DNA from: CAKAHY01 sp963522175
GTDB taxonomy: Bacteria > Bacillota > Clostridia > Lachnospirales > Lachnospiraceae
Assembly: GCA_963522175.1 (NCBI GenBank)
Contig: CAUQXC010000005.1
Span: 1 to 64,000 of the forward strand
Direction: 5' to 3'
DNA length: 64,000 nt
This document shows positions 8,670 to 16,927 of this stretch, piece by piece. Within the stretch, counting starts at the first letter, position 1. Every line of letters starts with the position of its first letter. Position numbers and translations under genes: made by a program. The notes beneath the pieces are model-generated. The model made no database searches. It worked only from the letters and a program-made list of their open reading frames with translations, and had not been told where the DNA came from.

Positions 8670-8870
8670 ATGTCAGGAGTATTCAGAAAAATAAAATTAT
8701 TTTTTTTAGGGATTGCAGGAAGCCTTATATTTTTCCTTGTTGCCCTGTATATTTTTACTCAAATAGCTATATCTACAGGTTATACATCCTTAAAAGGCTC
8801 TGAAAAACAAGAGTTTAAACCTGCCAATTTAAATGAGTTCAGCATTGAGACTTCCTCCGGAAATCAATAA
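8670..8870 (+). CDS. Small membrane protein, unknown
   Basis: This 66-aa protein has a basic N-terminus, one strongly hydrophobic segment (about residues 8-32) and a polar, probably extracytoplasmic tail. I chose ATG 8670, which has a TGAGGT ribosome site 5 nt upstream, over the ATG at 8658 that overlaps that site. It follows the frameshifted small membrane gene by about 30 bp, so they may form one unit. No family recognised. Confidence 0.6.
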   Translation: MSGVFRKIKLFFLGIAGSLIFFLVALYIFTQIAISTGYTSLKGSEKQEFKPANLNEFSIETSSGNQ

Positions 8871-8902
8871 ATGAGAAGCTTATATGTGTGAAAGGAGCAG
8901 TT

Positions 8903-9031
8903 GTGAATTACTATAATTTTTATAGGTACAAAAACGGCGACCGGCTTGGATACACTCTTACAAATCCTCCGCATCAATCACCTTTATTCCGTTCTTCTTT
9001 AACAGTTCCGCAAATACCCCTTGACCGGGAA
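8903..9031 (+). other. Possible short gene or 5' gene fragment
   Basis: A GTG start at 8903 with a good site (AAAGGAG) opens a frame beginning MNYYNFYRYKNGDRLGYTLT, which reads like real protein. From about 8958 it runs over the convergent DUF523 gene, where the translation turns low-complexity and stops at about 9031. The first ~20 codons may be the leftover start of a gene replaced by its neighbour. Confidence 0.3.
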
Positions 9032-9374
9032 TAATCTTGCCCGAAAAAGAGCCGTCATATATTGTATTAACCCCACAGGACGGACTTCTCGCTTGCAATA
9101 TCACAAGATCTATCTGTTGTTCTTTTACTATTCTCAATGCCGTTTCAGCGCCCTGACGAAATTCTTTATCGACTGAGGTACCGTCTTTGTGGCTAACCCT
9201 ACCATTTACAATTTCCGCCGGTTCTCTAGGCGTTGATAAGCCCCCGAGAACCTCAGGGCAAACAGGTACCGCCTCATGACCTTTTATATAGTCACTTACT
9301 TTTTTACTATAATTGTTCCCACCGTTATATTTGCAATTCTTTCCGAGCAAACAAGCACTTACCGCTATTTTCAT
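8958..9374 (-). CDS. DUF523 family protein
   Basis: This 138-aa protein matches the DUF523 family: it opens MKIAVSACLLGKNCKYNGGN with the conserved SACLLG..C.Y.G motif, has CPEVLGGL.TPREP in the middle and a second cysteine in RSPSCG. The spaced cysteines suggest a metal or redox role, but the family's function is not established. ATG 9374 is chosen because GAGAGGT precedes it; a start 9 codons upstream lacks such a site. It is encoded alone, convergent with the small membrane genes. Confidence 0.85.
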   Translation of the reverse strand: MKIAVSACLLGKNCKYNGGNNYSKKVSDYIKGHEAVPVCPEVLGGLSTPREPAEIVNGRVSHKDGTSVDKEFRQGAETALRIVKEQQIDLVILQARSPSCGVNTIYDGSFSGKIIPGQGVFAELLKKNGIKVIDAEDL

Positions 9375-9478
9375 TATAAAACCTCTCCCAAAAGTCTTCA
9401 CTATAGTTTAAATTTTTTCTGTAGGACTATAACAGTATATCCGATATCACTTTCACAAACTATAAGATATCGGTTGCC

Positions 9479-10021
9479 TTACAGATACTGAATGATTAAC
9501 ACCATTTTTACCGTGTGTGTTGTATCGTTCCTATAAAAATGCGGTACGGATGCATCAAAAAATATGGCATCTTCTTTTTCCAACATATATTCCGTATCAT
9601 TAACCTTAATTACAACTTGTCCTTCCGTAACAAATATATATTCGCAACTGTTTGTCGAATGACCTATAGACGGATGCTCACATCCGGCTTCCATTTCTAT
9701 TTCGTATAATTCGAAATTTCTGTCTGCATTTTTGGAATAATAACTAAAAATATGATATTTATCCTCCACAAGTTTTGCAACATCTCTTTTTTTTATATGT
9801 TCCGTTTTCACGGTGTCCATTTCCAGCAGACTTGTATACGGAAGCTCCAATGCTCCCGTCAATTTCCATATTGTATTAATGGTCGGATTGGAATCACCCT
9901 TTTCAATCTGCGAAATAATAACTTTGCTGACACCCGCCATATCTGCCAGCTGCCCCTGACTTAAATTACGCTCCTCTCTTAATCTTTTTAAGTTATGCGC
10001 AATAATCTCTCCAATCTCCAT
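9479..10021 (-). CDS. XRE-family regulator with C-terminal cupin domain
   Basis: Residues ~5-65 form a helix-turn-helix (NLSQGQLADMAGVSKVIISQ) and residues ~105-180 a cupin barrel (HPSIGHSTNSCEYIF onward), the architecture of regulators that sense a small ligand. The gene is divergent from azlCD, and this pairing is common in Firmicutes, so it probably controls branched-chain amino acid export. Perfect inverted 12-mers in the shared promoter region support self-regulation and azlC regulation. ATG 10021 is used; an in-frame GTG four codons upstream (10033) is an alternative. Confidence 0.88.
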   Translation of the reverse strand: MEIGEIIAHNLKRLREERNLSQGQLADMAGVSKVIISQIEKGDSNPTINTIWKLTGALELPYTSLLEMDTVKTEHIKKRDVAKLVEDKYHIFSYYSKNADRNFELYEIEMEAGCEHPSIGHSTNSCEYIFVTEGQVVIKVNDTEYMLEKEDAIFFDASVPHFYRNDTTHTVKMVLIIQYL

Positions 10022-10045
10022 ATTTAACCCCACAAAATATATTTT

Positions 10046-10057
10046 TCATATTGTAAA
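10046..10057. promoter_or_regulatory. Candidate XRE-cupin operator, left half
   Basis: TCATATTGTAAA lies 25 bp upstream of the regulator's start. Its exact reverse complement is found at 10104-10115, near azlC, so each divergent promoter carries one site. Confidence 0.55.
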
Positions 10058-10103
10058 TTATAACAAATCACTTTATACTCTATGTGTACCTCGTTAATTT
10101 TAT

Positions 10104-10115
10104 TTTACAATATGA
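10104..10115. promoter_or_regulatory. Candidate XRE-cupin operator, right half
   Basis: TTTACAATATGA is the exact reverse complement of the site at 10046-10057 and lies 33 bp before the azlC start, where bound protein could block RNA polymerase. Confidence 0.55.
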
Positions 10116-10148
10116 TTACTATACTTTCAAGAAGGAGACGACACTTTT

Positions 10149-10844
10149 ATGAAACTAAAAGCCTTAAAGGCCGCATTGCCCTATACTCTACCCATCTTTG
10201 CAGGATTTCTGTTTCTGGGATTTGCTTACGGCATCTATATGAACGCCAACGGCTTTTCATTTATATATCCTATGTTAATGAGCTCTCTTATATATGGAGG
10301 ATCTTTGGAATTTATAGCTGTCGAGATGTTACTCAGTCCCTTTTCGCCGATTCAAACATTGGTTATGGTGCTTCTTATTCAGGCAAGGCATGTCTTTTAC
10401 GGCCTTTCTATGCCGGATCATTATAAAGGAACGGGATGGAAGAAATACTATTTAATTTTTGGTATGTGTGACGAGTCTTTTTCCATAAACTATACCTCAG
10501 ATATTCCAAATGGTATAGATAAAGCTTGGTTTATGTTTTTTGTTACCTTGCTGAATCATTTTTATTGGTCCTTAGGTGCCACACTCGGGGGGCTTATAGG
10601 CTCTCTCCTTAAATTCGACATCTCAGGTATCAGTTTCGTTATGACCGCTATGTTTGTTGTCATTTTTTTGGAGCAATGGCTTAAAGAAGAAAATCATATC
10701 TCTTCATGGATTGGTATTATCACGGCAACGATATGCCTTATTTGTTTCGGCTCAGACTCTTTTATGCTTCCAACTATGGCGATAATCATCATGCTGCTTA
10801 CTTTATTTAAAAAGAAATTAGAAAATACGGAGGTGCGGAAATGA
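10149..10844 (+). CDS. azlC: AzlC-family branched-chain amino acid exporter subunit
   Basis: This 231-aa integral membrane protein has the AzlC signatures (YTLPIFAGFLFLGFAYG near the start, RHVFYGLSM at about residues 77-85) and multiple hydrophobic helices. With AzlD it forms a two-component exporter for branched-chain amino acids or analogues. The start has AGAAGGAGA. Its stop overlaps the azlD start by 4 nt (ATGA), so translation is coupled. Confidence 0.92.
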   Translation: MKLKALKAALPYTLPIFAGFLFLGFAYGIYMNANGFSFIYPMLMSSLIYGGSLEFIAVEMLLSPFSPIQTLVMVLLIQARHVFYGLSMPDHYKGTGWKKYYLIFGMCDESFSINYTSDIPNGIDKAWFMFFVTLLNHFYWSLGATLGGLIGSLLKFDISGISFVMTAMFVVIFLEQWLKEENHISSWIGIITATICLICFGSDSFMLPTMAIIIMLLTLFKKKLENTEVRK

Positions 10845-11167
10845 CCGTTTCACAACAGATTATAACAATAGGTATATGCATAGGCGGAACAATGCTTACT
10901 CGTTTTCTTCCGTTTATACTCTTTAATGAAAAACATGAAACACCTGCATTTATACGCTATATCGGGAAATATCTTCCTTCTGCCGTTTTCGGTATGTTGG
11001 TTATATACTGTCTTAGAAATATACAAATATTTCAAGGAACTCATGGTATTCCGGAAATAATTTCCGTTATAATCACGAGTGCCCTGCATATATGGAAGCG
11101 ACAGATGCTGTTTTCAATCGCAAGCGGAACCCTATGCTATATATTATTAATACATTTTATTTTTTGA
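10841..11167 (+). CDS. azlD: AzlD-family branched-chain amino acid exporter small subunit
   Basis: This 108-aa hydrophobic protein has about four membrane helices and the AzlD pattern TRFLPFILF near the N-terminus. It is the obligate small partner of AzlC and overlaps azlC by 4 nt. It closes the operon at a hairpin terminator. Confidence 0.9.
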   Translation: MTVSQQIITIGICIGGTMLTRFLPFILFNEKHETPAFIRYIGKYLPSAVFGMLVIYCLRNIQIFQGTHGIPEIISVIITSALHIWKRQMLFSIASGTLCYILLIHFIF

Positions 11168-11179
11168 TTCAACAATAAC

Positions 11180-11228
11180 AAAAGACAAACGGACATGATC
11201 ATTTGAAGCATTCCGCTTGTCTTTTATT
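11180..11228 (+). terminator. Terminator of azlCD
   Basis: A 14-bp stem with one mismatch (arms 11180-11193 and 11212-11225, outer part AAAAGACAA/TTGTCTTTT) ends in a short T-run directly after azlD. The region between here and the surface-protein gene contains a tandem repeat but no other gene. Confidence 0.75.
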
Positions 11229-11318
11229 CAGTTAATGCCAAGCCTTTCAGGAAAATAATTTTCATTTGTAAATATCGCACAAAAACAGAAGCTCGTTTTT
11301 GTGCAACATGTTCTTATC

Positions 11319-11385
11319 CATTGGATAATATTTGCCCTTTTTTCAAAAAGGTATTCATTGGATAATATACTTTTTTCAAAAAATA
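11319..11385. repeat. Tandem direct repeat upstream of the surface-protein gene
   Basis: The 13-mer CATTGGATAATAT occurs at 11319-11331 and again at 11356-11368, 37 bp apart. Each is followed by a TTTTTTCAAAAA-type stretch, so the unit is about 37 bp in two copies. It lies 100-165 bp before the start codon, in promoter position, and could be a regulator binding site. Confidence 0.6.
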
Positions 11386-11484
11386 TGCTAGTTATAGGTC
11401 AAGTGAAGGGAAAATATTGTTGCAAATAAAAATCCGACAACAAGTATGAGTCACTGAAAAAAATTATTAAGGAGGTCGTTGATT

Positions 11485-13458
11485 ATGAAGACAAAAAAAA
11501 TGGTACCGCTTGCGCTGGCAACACTTTTAAGCTTACTGGCGGTAAATGTTAATCCGGTTTTTGCTAATGAGAATGTTCAGAGCGAAAAGTCATTTCCAAA
11601 TGAAGCTCTTGAAGAAGCTTACGTAGGTACTTCTTCGGATGCAAAGCTTATAAAGGAAGCTTCCGAATCCGCAAAAGCCGATGTGGATGTTTACGCTACA
11701 ATGTACGATGTTTGGGTAGGAGGAACGCAAGTAAGCTCGGACAACATGGATGATGTTATGGGGGACGGCACGGAAAGCGTAAAGTATGAGCCTGCATACG
11801 GCACCAAAAGAGCTAAACTTATACTGAACAATCTTAATGCATCGGTTCTTACAAGGACTTGTACCGAGGAAAAGTTTTTCTTCATCAAAGCAGATGAAGA
11901 GATAGACTTGGTTATTACCGGAAATAACACTATAAATATTATTTCCGCAGGAGGTGTCTACACGGATCTGTTAAAGTATATATACGGAATTTACGGCGAA
12001 AATATATATTGCTCGGGAGGCGGGGCTCTCAACATTAATATCAATGCGGACGTAGCTACGGAGAATTTGACTTCTATATACGCGATGTATGTTTCTTCAG
12101 TACCGGGAGAAGGCAGTTTTGAAAATGTAAATATTAATATAGATATTCACGGTTTTGCAAAGTATATTTTCGGTATTGCAGATTTTACCGATATAAAAAA
12201 CTCCAACATCAGCATTAAATCCAAAGTAGGATATAATACCGCACTTGGTGAAGTCGATTACCGCGGCTTAGTCAACCTTATTTATTCGTATAATGATTGT
12301 AATATTGCATCTTCAAATATTATGCTCACAAATGAATCCGATACGGGGCTTGGAAGCGATAAAGCTGATTTGTACGGAATCAGAGTCGGTAACGGAGCCT
12401 TAAAGACTTCAGGAGCAACTAGCATTAATATAAGCGGTGTAGAGCATGCTATACAGGCAAAAGAAGCTGTTTTTACAGACACCTATAAGGTTAACTTGGA
12501 CGGTTCGGTATCTTTCTACAATTCGGAGAATGTAGGCATTAAGTTTGAAAAACCGGCTAAAGGTTCGTATTTTACAGCAAAGGCTTCAAATTCAAAAGGA
12601 GCACTGAATTGCCTTTCGGACGTAGCTGAAGGCAGCGCAAAATTTAAGATACCTGCCAAAACCTTAGTTATAGCCGGAGATAACGAAGCTAACGCAAGAC
12701 CTATAACTAAGGATGAGCTTGATAAACTGTTTTTCTATGAGTCAAAAGCCGGTGCCGAGCCTACAGAGAAGTTTATAAAAGTAGGCTATAAGTGCACTGT
12801 AAGCTTTGAGGCAAACGGAGGTTCCGGCATCATATATGATGATGACTGCATAGAAGGTGCTAAATATGCTTTACCAGACTGCACCTTTACACCTTATTCG
12901 GGATACAGATTCAAAACTTGGGAAGTAAACGGCACACAGTACGCTCCGGGCAATGAAGTCGTAATAAGCGATAATACCACAGTTACGGCTATATGGCAGA
13001 GAGCAAGCTCCGGCGGAAGCGGCGGCTCAGGCGGCAGCGGCGGTTCCGGTGGCGGCGGCAGAGGCTCAGGCGGTGGCGGCGGCAGAGGTGCCGGCGGCGC
13101 AAAGGGCGGTGCTACAGCTCCTAAAAAACAGTCCGGTATGTGGATAAAGGACAATGTGGGTTGGTGGTATATGAACATGGACGGTTCATATCCTAAGGCA
13201 TCATGGCAAAAGATAGATAATGTATGGTACGTGTTTAATGACGCGGGCTATATGGTTACAGGTTGGTGTCTCTCGGGAGGAAAATGGTATTACTTAAATG
13301 CGAACGGAGCTATGAGTACGGGCTGGATACAGGTAAAGGATAAATGGTATTATCTTGAGACCGTAGGAAAAGCCGACAAGCCTCAGGGTTCAATGTACGC
13401 ATCGGAGAATACGCCTGACAACTACAGAGTCAACAAATCGGGCGAGTGGGTAAGATAG
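11485..13458 (+). CDS. Secreted surface protein: InlB-type repeat, Gly-rich linker, choline-binding-type repeats
   Basis: This 657-aa exported protein has a signal peptide cut after about Ala27. A large unrecognised N-terminal region (~30-430) is rich in Asn, Ile and Ser with beta-helix-like periodicity. A Listeria-Bacteroides/InlB B-type repeat follows (~437-502, FEANGGSG to the closing TAIW). Then come a Gly/Ser/Arg linker (~507-545) and C-terminal aromatic repeats (~551-657; GWWYMN, WYVFND, TGW, WYYLNANGAMSTGW) of the choline/glucan-binding type that hold proteins on the wall non-covalently. There is no LPXTG motif. ATG 11485 is used because AAGGAGG lies 8 nt upstream. The N-terminal domain may be an adhesin; that is inference. 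Confidence 0.85.
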   Translation: MKTKKMVPLALATLLSLLAVNVNPVFANENVQSEKSFPNEALEEAYVGTSSDAKLIKEASESAKADVDVYATMYDVWVGGTQVSSDNMDDVMGDGTESVKYEPAYGTKRAKLILNNLNASVLTRTCTEEKFFFIKADEEIDLVITGNNTINIISAGGVYTDLLKYIYGIYGENIYCSGGGALNININADVATENLTSIYAMYVSSVPGEGSFENVNINIDIHGFAKYIFGIADFTDIKNSNISIKSKVGYNTALGEVDYRGLVNLIYSYNDCNIASSNIMLTNESDTGLGSDKADLYGIRVGNGALKTSGATSINISGVEHAIQAKEAVFTDTYKVNLDGSVSFYNSENVGIKFEKPAKGSYFTAKASNSKGALNCLSDVAEGSAKFKIPAKTLVIAGDNEANARPITKDELDKLFFYESKAGAEPTEKFIKVGYKCTVSFEANGGSGIIYDDDCIEGAKYALPDCTFTPYSGYRFKTWEVNGTQYAPGNEVVISDNTTVTAIWQRASSGGSGGSGGSGGSGGGGRGSGGGGGRGAGGAKGGATAPKKQSGMWIKDNVGWWYMNMDGSYPKASWQKIDNVWYVFNDAGYMVTGWCLSGGKWYYLNANGAMSTGWIQVKDKWYYLETVGKADKPQGSMYASENTPDNYRVNKSGEWVR

Positions 13459-13522
13459 GATTTTAGAGTGTAGGAAAAATTATTCGCAATAAACAAAGAA
13501 GCTGATTCTCATCATACAAACC

Positions 13523-13573
13523 AAAAAACGAGGGTTTCCTAAGGTAAAAAACACTTAAGAGACCTTCGTTTTT
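13523..13573. terminator. Bidirectional terminator between convergent genes
   Basis: A long imperfect hairpin has arms of about 21 nt beginning AAAAAACGA and ending TCGTTTTTT, with a ten-base loop. It has a T-run on both strands and serves the surface-protein gene and the convergent potassium operon. Confidence 0.75.
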
Positions 13574-13606
13574 TATAAGAGGAATTTCTCGTTTATATTC
13601 ATTTTT

Positions 13607-14098
13607 TTATACTGCTTCATCAATTTCCTTAGCTATTTTACTCTTCCTCAACTTCTTTTGTAATATATACTTTAACAAAACAATAGGATTAAGGCTGTAT
13701 GATAATTGCAATTTATAATAATTTATCCACTCTATCAAGGCAAATATCCAAATAAACAAAGAGATAAGCATTACAAAAGGCTTATCCGAGCTTAATAATA
13801 TTAGCGGAATTCCTATACCCAGTAAAATTACGTCAAGTATTTTAAACTTGGCGTAAATTTTACCTGTAGCCTTTGCGGCAAATTTCGGCCTTGAAATTCT
13901 TTTCAATAAAATCCACCAGAAAACAGAAGCCTGAACAAGAATAAAGCTCAGGATAAACAAGGAGAATGAAACGGAAATCAGGGCTTTTACGGTAGGAAGC
14001 AATTTTTTGAACATAAAAAAATCAATCCAAAATACCGCTACCGCCACGGACTCTCCTATAGCTAAATTAATCAATTTTTGTTCCATGCGTTTTTTCAT
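13607..14098 (-). CDS. Membrane protein, unknown, last gene of the Ktr operon
   Basis: This 163-aa protein has four hydrophobic segments (about residues 15-35, 38-65, 88-103 and 105-122) and a basic C-terminal tail, so it sits in the cytoplasmic membrane. No family recognised. It starts about 20 bp after the HAD phosphatase gene and shares its strand, so it is probably the last gene of the ktrB-ktrA-HAD transcript. Confidence 0.65.
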   Translation of the reverse strand: MKKRMEQKLINLAIGESVAVAVFWIDFFMFKKLLPTVKALISVSFSLFILSFILVQASVFWWILLKRISRPKFAAKATGKIYAKFKILDVILLGIGIPLILLSSDKPFVMLISLFIWIFALIEWINYYKLQLSYSLNPIVLLKYILQKKLRKSKIAKEIDEAV

Positions 14099-14117
14099 AC
14101 CGATAATACACCTCTCC

Positions 14118-14774
14118 CTATATCAAGTTCAAAATCTCTTCCGGTCTTTCAACTATATATTTAGCCCCGCTTTTTTCGAGTTCGTCCGCAGTTCTGAAAC
14201 CCCACAAAACGCCCACACCCGAAACACCTGCATTTACGCTTGTAAGCATATCCACATCGGAATCTCCGAAATACAAAAGCTCTTCTTTTTTCACTCCGAA
14301 ATCCTCTATGATAGCAAGCAGAGAGTCGGGTGCCGGCTTTATTTTTATGCCCTCTTTTTCTCTTTCTCCATAAAGGGCGTCAAAAAAATCAGGTTTAAAA
14401 CATTTTCTTATATTGTCTTCCACCCCCTCTTGAGACTTATTTGACAAAACCGCAAGCTTTATACCCTTTTCCTTTAAGGCGCAAAGCAGACTCTTAATTC
14501 CTTCATAAGGCTCCACCCTATATAGCCTGTGTGTTTCAAAATGCTTTTCATATATTGCATAAACCTTTTCCAAATCAAATTTGTCCAAGGCATCAAAATG
14601 CTTTAAGGCTCTTTGCACAAAAATTTTATATCCGCTTCCGACAAAATATTTGACATCATTTTCCGAAACATCCGGAAGCCCTATTTCACCTAGGGTAAGA
14701 TTGATAACTCTTGTCAAGGCATGCACCGTATCAAGCAGAGTTCCGTCCAAATCAAATACACAAAGCTTTATCAT
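14118..14774 (-). CDS. HAD-superfamily phosphatase, phosphoglycolate phosphatase-like
   Basis: This 218-aa hydrolase has FDLDGTLLD (Asp8 and Asp10 as nucleophile and acid/base), motif II/III elements VLSNKS, KPAPD and FGDSDVDMLTSVNAG, and a helical cap between them, typical of subfamily IA Gph-like enzymes. The exact phosphoester is unknown. Its start overlaps the ktrA stop by 4 nt (ATGA), so it is translationally coupled to potassium uptake. It is a distant paralogue of the HAD gene at 1.7-2.4 kb. Confidence 0.87.
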   Translation of the reverse strand: MIKLCVFDLDGTLLDTVHALTRVINLTLGEIGLPDVSENDVKYFVGSGYKIFVQRALKHFDALDKFDLEKVYAIYEKHFETHRLYRVEPYEGIKSLLCALKEKGIKLAVLSNKSQEGVEDNIRKCFKPDFFDALYGEREKEGIKIKPAPDSLLAIIEDFGVKKEELLYFGDSDVDMLTSVNAGVSGVGVLWGFRTADELEKSGAKYIVERPEEILNLI

Positions 14775-15427
14775 TTATCCAACCTCTCCAATATTTTCGC
14801 TATACTTTCCCAACTTCCGGCAACAAGCAAATGCTCTCCCTCTTTAATCTTATATGAGCCGCTTAAAGCTACCCTCGCCTTATTGTTAAATTTAGTACCC
14901 AACACCGATATACCGTGCTTTTTAGGAAGTTCAAGCTCTGTAAGGCTTTTATCGACCCATTCCTTTATAGGGGCAATCTCACAAACCGTAAACTCATCGT
15001 TAAGCTCCATGTAGTCAAACACGTTATCGGAGCTGAACCTTACTGCCGTCCTTAGCGCAATATCCCTGTCCGGATATATAACTTCATCCGCCCCGTTTTT
15101 CAAAAGAAACTTTGCATGTATATCCCTGTTCGCCTTGCTGACCACCTTCTTCGCTCCCAGCTCCTTAACAAGAGAGGTACATTCAAGGGAGCTTTGAAAA
15201 TTCGTTCCTATACATACAAAAACAACATCAAAATTCGACACTCCGAGGCTCTTAAGCACGTCTTCATTTGTACAATCTCCTATCTTAGCATCCACAACCA
15301 TGGACGAAACCGCCTCAAGCCTGCTTTCATCCTGATCCACAACCATAACATCATTTCCTATCTCGCAAAGATTTTCGCATAAATGCTGACCGAATCTGCC
15401 TATTCCTATGATCAGTATAGATTTCAT
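14771..15427 (-). CDS. ktrA: Potassium uptake regulatory subunit (KtrA/TrkA, RCK)
   Basis: This 218-aa cytosolic protein has an N-terminal RCK/Rossmann domain with GIGRFG (residues 8-13) and the acidic residue of VVDQDE for nucleotide binding. A C-terminal RCK_C (TrkA-C) domain spans roughly residues 135-215. It gates the KtrB channel by ATP/ADP and, in relatives, c-di-AMP binding. It lies 15 nt after ktrB in the same operon. The size fits single-RCK KtrA rather than the double-RCK E. coli TrkA. Confidence 0.92.
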   Translation of the reverse strand: MKSILIIGIGRFGQHLCENLCEIGNDVMVVDQDESRLEAVSSMVVDAKIGDCTNEDVLKSLGVSNFDVVFVCIGTNFQSSLECTSLVKELGAKKVVSKANRDIHAKFLLKNGADEVIYPDRDIALRTAVRFSSDNVFDYMELNDEFTVCEIAPIKEWVDKSLTELELPKKHGISVLGTKFNNKARVALSGSYKIKEGEHLLVAGSWESIAKILERLDK

Positions 15428-15442
15428 AAATACCTCCCAAAT

Positions 15443-16795
15443 TTATCCCACGCTTATAGGTTCCGCAACGGATTTAAGCTTAGGCACCTTTTTATTTTCT
15501 GTAAACGACAAAGCAAAGGAAAGTCCTCCCACTCTGCCCAAATACATGAGCACTATAAGTATTATTCTTGCCGTAAAGCCCATATCTCTTGTGATTCCGA
15601 CCGTCATTCCCACCGTACTCATAGCACTTGTAACCTCATATATTACATCTATCTCCGACATATTATGAAGCATAAGGATTACTATTGCGGAAGCGATTAT
15701 AAGTATCATATTTAAGCTTGATATTGCAAGACTCGACTTCACAGCCTCATCTTCTATTCTTCTTCCGAAAGCGTCCACACTATATTTCTTGTTAACTCCG
15801 GTGTATATACATGCCAAAAGCACAAAGAAGGTGCTGACTTTGATACCACCGCCGGTTGAACCCGAGCCTGCACCTATATACATAAGAACAACGGTAAAAA
15901 GCTTGCCCGCCTGCGACATCTTCATCGTATCCGTCGTATTAAAGCCTGCCGTTCTGGGACTTACCGAGGCAAATAGGCTTGAAAGCACTCTCTCTTTAAA
16001 TCCCATCCCTTCAAAAATCCCCTTGCTTTCGGTAAAATAAAATACCAATGCCCCTCCGAAGACAAGAATAAGGCTCATGCTCAGAACTATTTTACTGTGT
16101 AATCTGTATCTTTTGAAGCGAAGCTTATTTTTACTTATATCATCCCAAATGACAAAGCCTATTCCGCCTGTCAAAATAAGAGACATTATCACGAGATTTA
16201 CAAGTATATCTCCCGAAAAAGCCGTTAAGGAAGCATACTGACCGTATTCTGTCCCCATTAAATCAAAACCCGCATTACAAAAAGCCGAAATCGAATGAAA
16301 AATACCGAACCAAAGTCCCTTTACAAAACCGAAGTCACCTATAAATCTTATACTCAAAAGCAGGGCGCCTATTCCTTCTATGAGCAAGGTTCCGTATAAA
16401 ACCTTTTTCGTAAGCTTCACCACTCCGCCTATATCGTTTATATTGAAGCTTTCTCTTATAAGCCCCCTCTGTCTCAAGCCTATCTTATGGCGCATAAACA
16501 AAGAAAAGAAAATACCTATGGTAATAAAGCCCAAACCGCCTATTTGTATGAGGCTTATTATTACAAGCTGCCCGAAGAAATTCCAATGTGTGGCGGTATC
16601 GACCAAAATAAGCCCCGTAACACAGGTTGCACTGGTTGCGGTGAAAAGAGCCGTCAAAAAAGAAGTCCACGTATGAGTACGAGATGCCAAGGGCGTAGAA
16701 AGTACAGCCGCACCCGTGAATATAATAAGCATATAGCCCAAAGCAATAAATTGCAGCTGTGACAAGGGTCTGTTTTTTAAATTTGAATACTTCAT
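15443..16795 (-). CDS. ktrB: Potassium uptake channel subunit (KtrB/TrkH)
   Basis: This 450-aa membrane protein has the four pore-loop selectivity motifs of the Trk/Ktr/HKT superfamily: SATCVTGL, FCNAGFDL, SPRTAGFN and STVGMT, each around a filter glycine. The length matches KtrB. It is the first gene of the ktrB-ktrA-HAD-membrane protein operon. A minus-strand promoter with TTGAAA, 18 bp and TATACT lies upstream, and further up a 27-bp palindrome is shared with the divergent methyltransferase gene. Confidence 0.92.
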   Translation of the reverse strand: MKYSNLKNRPLSQLQFIALGYMLIIFTGAAVLSTPLASRTHTWTSFLTALFTATSATCVTGLILVDTATHWNFFGQLVIISLIQIGGLGFITIGIFFSLFMRHKIGLRQRGLIRESFNINDIGGVVKLTKKVLYGTLLIEGIGALLLSIRFIGDFGFVKGLWFGIFHSISAFCNAGFDLMGTEYGQYASLTAFSGDILVNLVIMSLILTGGIGFVIWDDISKNKLRFKRYRLHSKIVLSMSLILVFGGALVFYFTESKGIFEGMGFKERVLSSLFASVSPRTAGFNTTDTMKMSQAGKLFTVVLMYIGAGSGSTGGGIKVSTFFVLLACIYTGVNKKYSVDAFGRRIEDEAVKSSLAISSLNMILIIASAIVILMLHNMSEIDVIYEVTSAMSTVGMTVGITRDMGFTARIILIVLMYLGRVGGLSFALSFTENKKVPKLKSVAEPISVG

Positions 16796-16861
16796 AAAGT
16801 CACCTCTTTTGCTTACACTAACCTTGTCAAAGTATACAACATATCTTATACTTATTTCAAG

Positions 16862-16888
16862 GTAAACACCTATTAAATAAGTGTTTAC
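16862..16888. promoter_or_regulatory. 27-bp near-perfect palindrome between ktrB and a methyltransferase gene
   Basis: Arms GTAAACAC (16862-16869) and GTGTTTAC (16881-16888) flank an inner TATT-A-AATA symmetric core. It lies between divergent genes and has no T-tract, so an operator is more likely than a terminator. Confidence 0.6.
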
Positions 16889-16927
16889 GGATATACAGTT
16901 TCGAACAAAAATATTAAGGATAAGTAA

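Noticed and set aside
11691..13178. Minus-strand open frames inside the surface-protein gene, including a Pro-rich one
   Set aside because: They are mirror frames of the coding strand; the Pro-rich one is the complement of the Gly-rich linker. No ribosome sites and no independent sense.
16796..16927. c-di-AMP (ydaO-type) riboswitch before ktrB
   Set aside because: The leader is too short for that RNA, and a normal promoter sits about 40 bp before the start codon.
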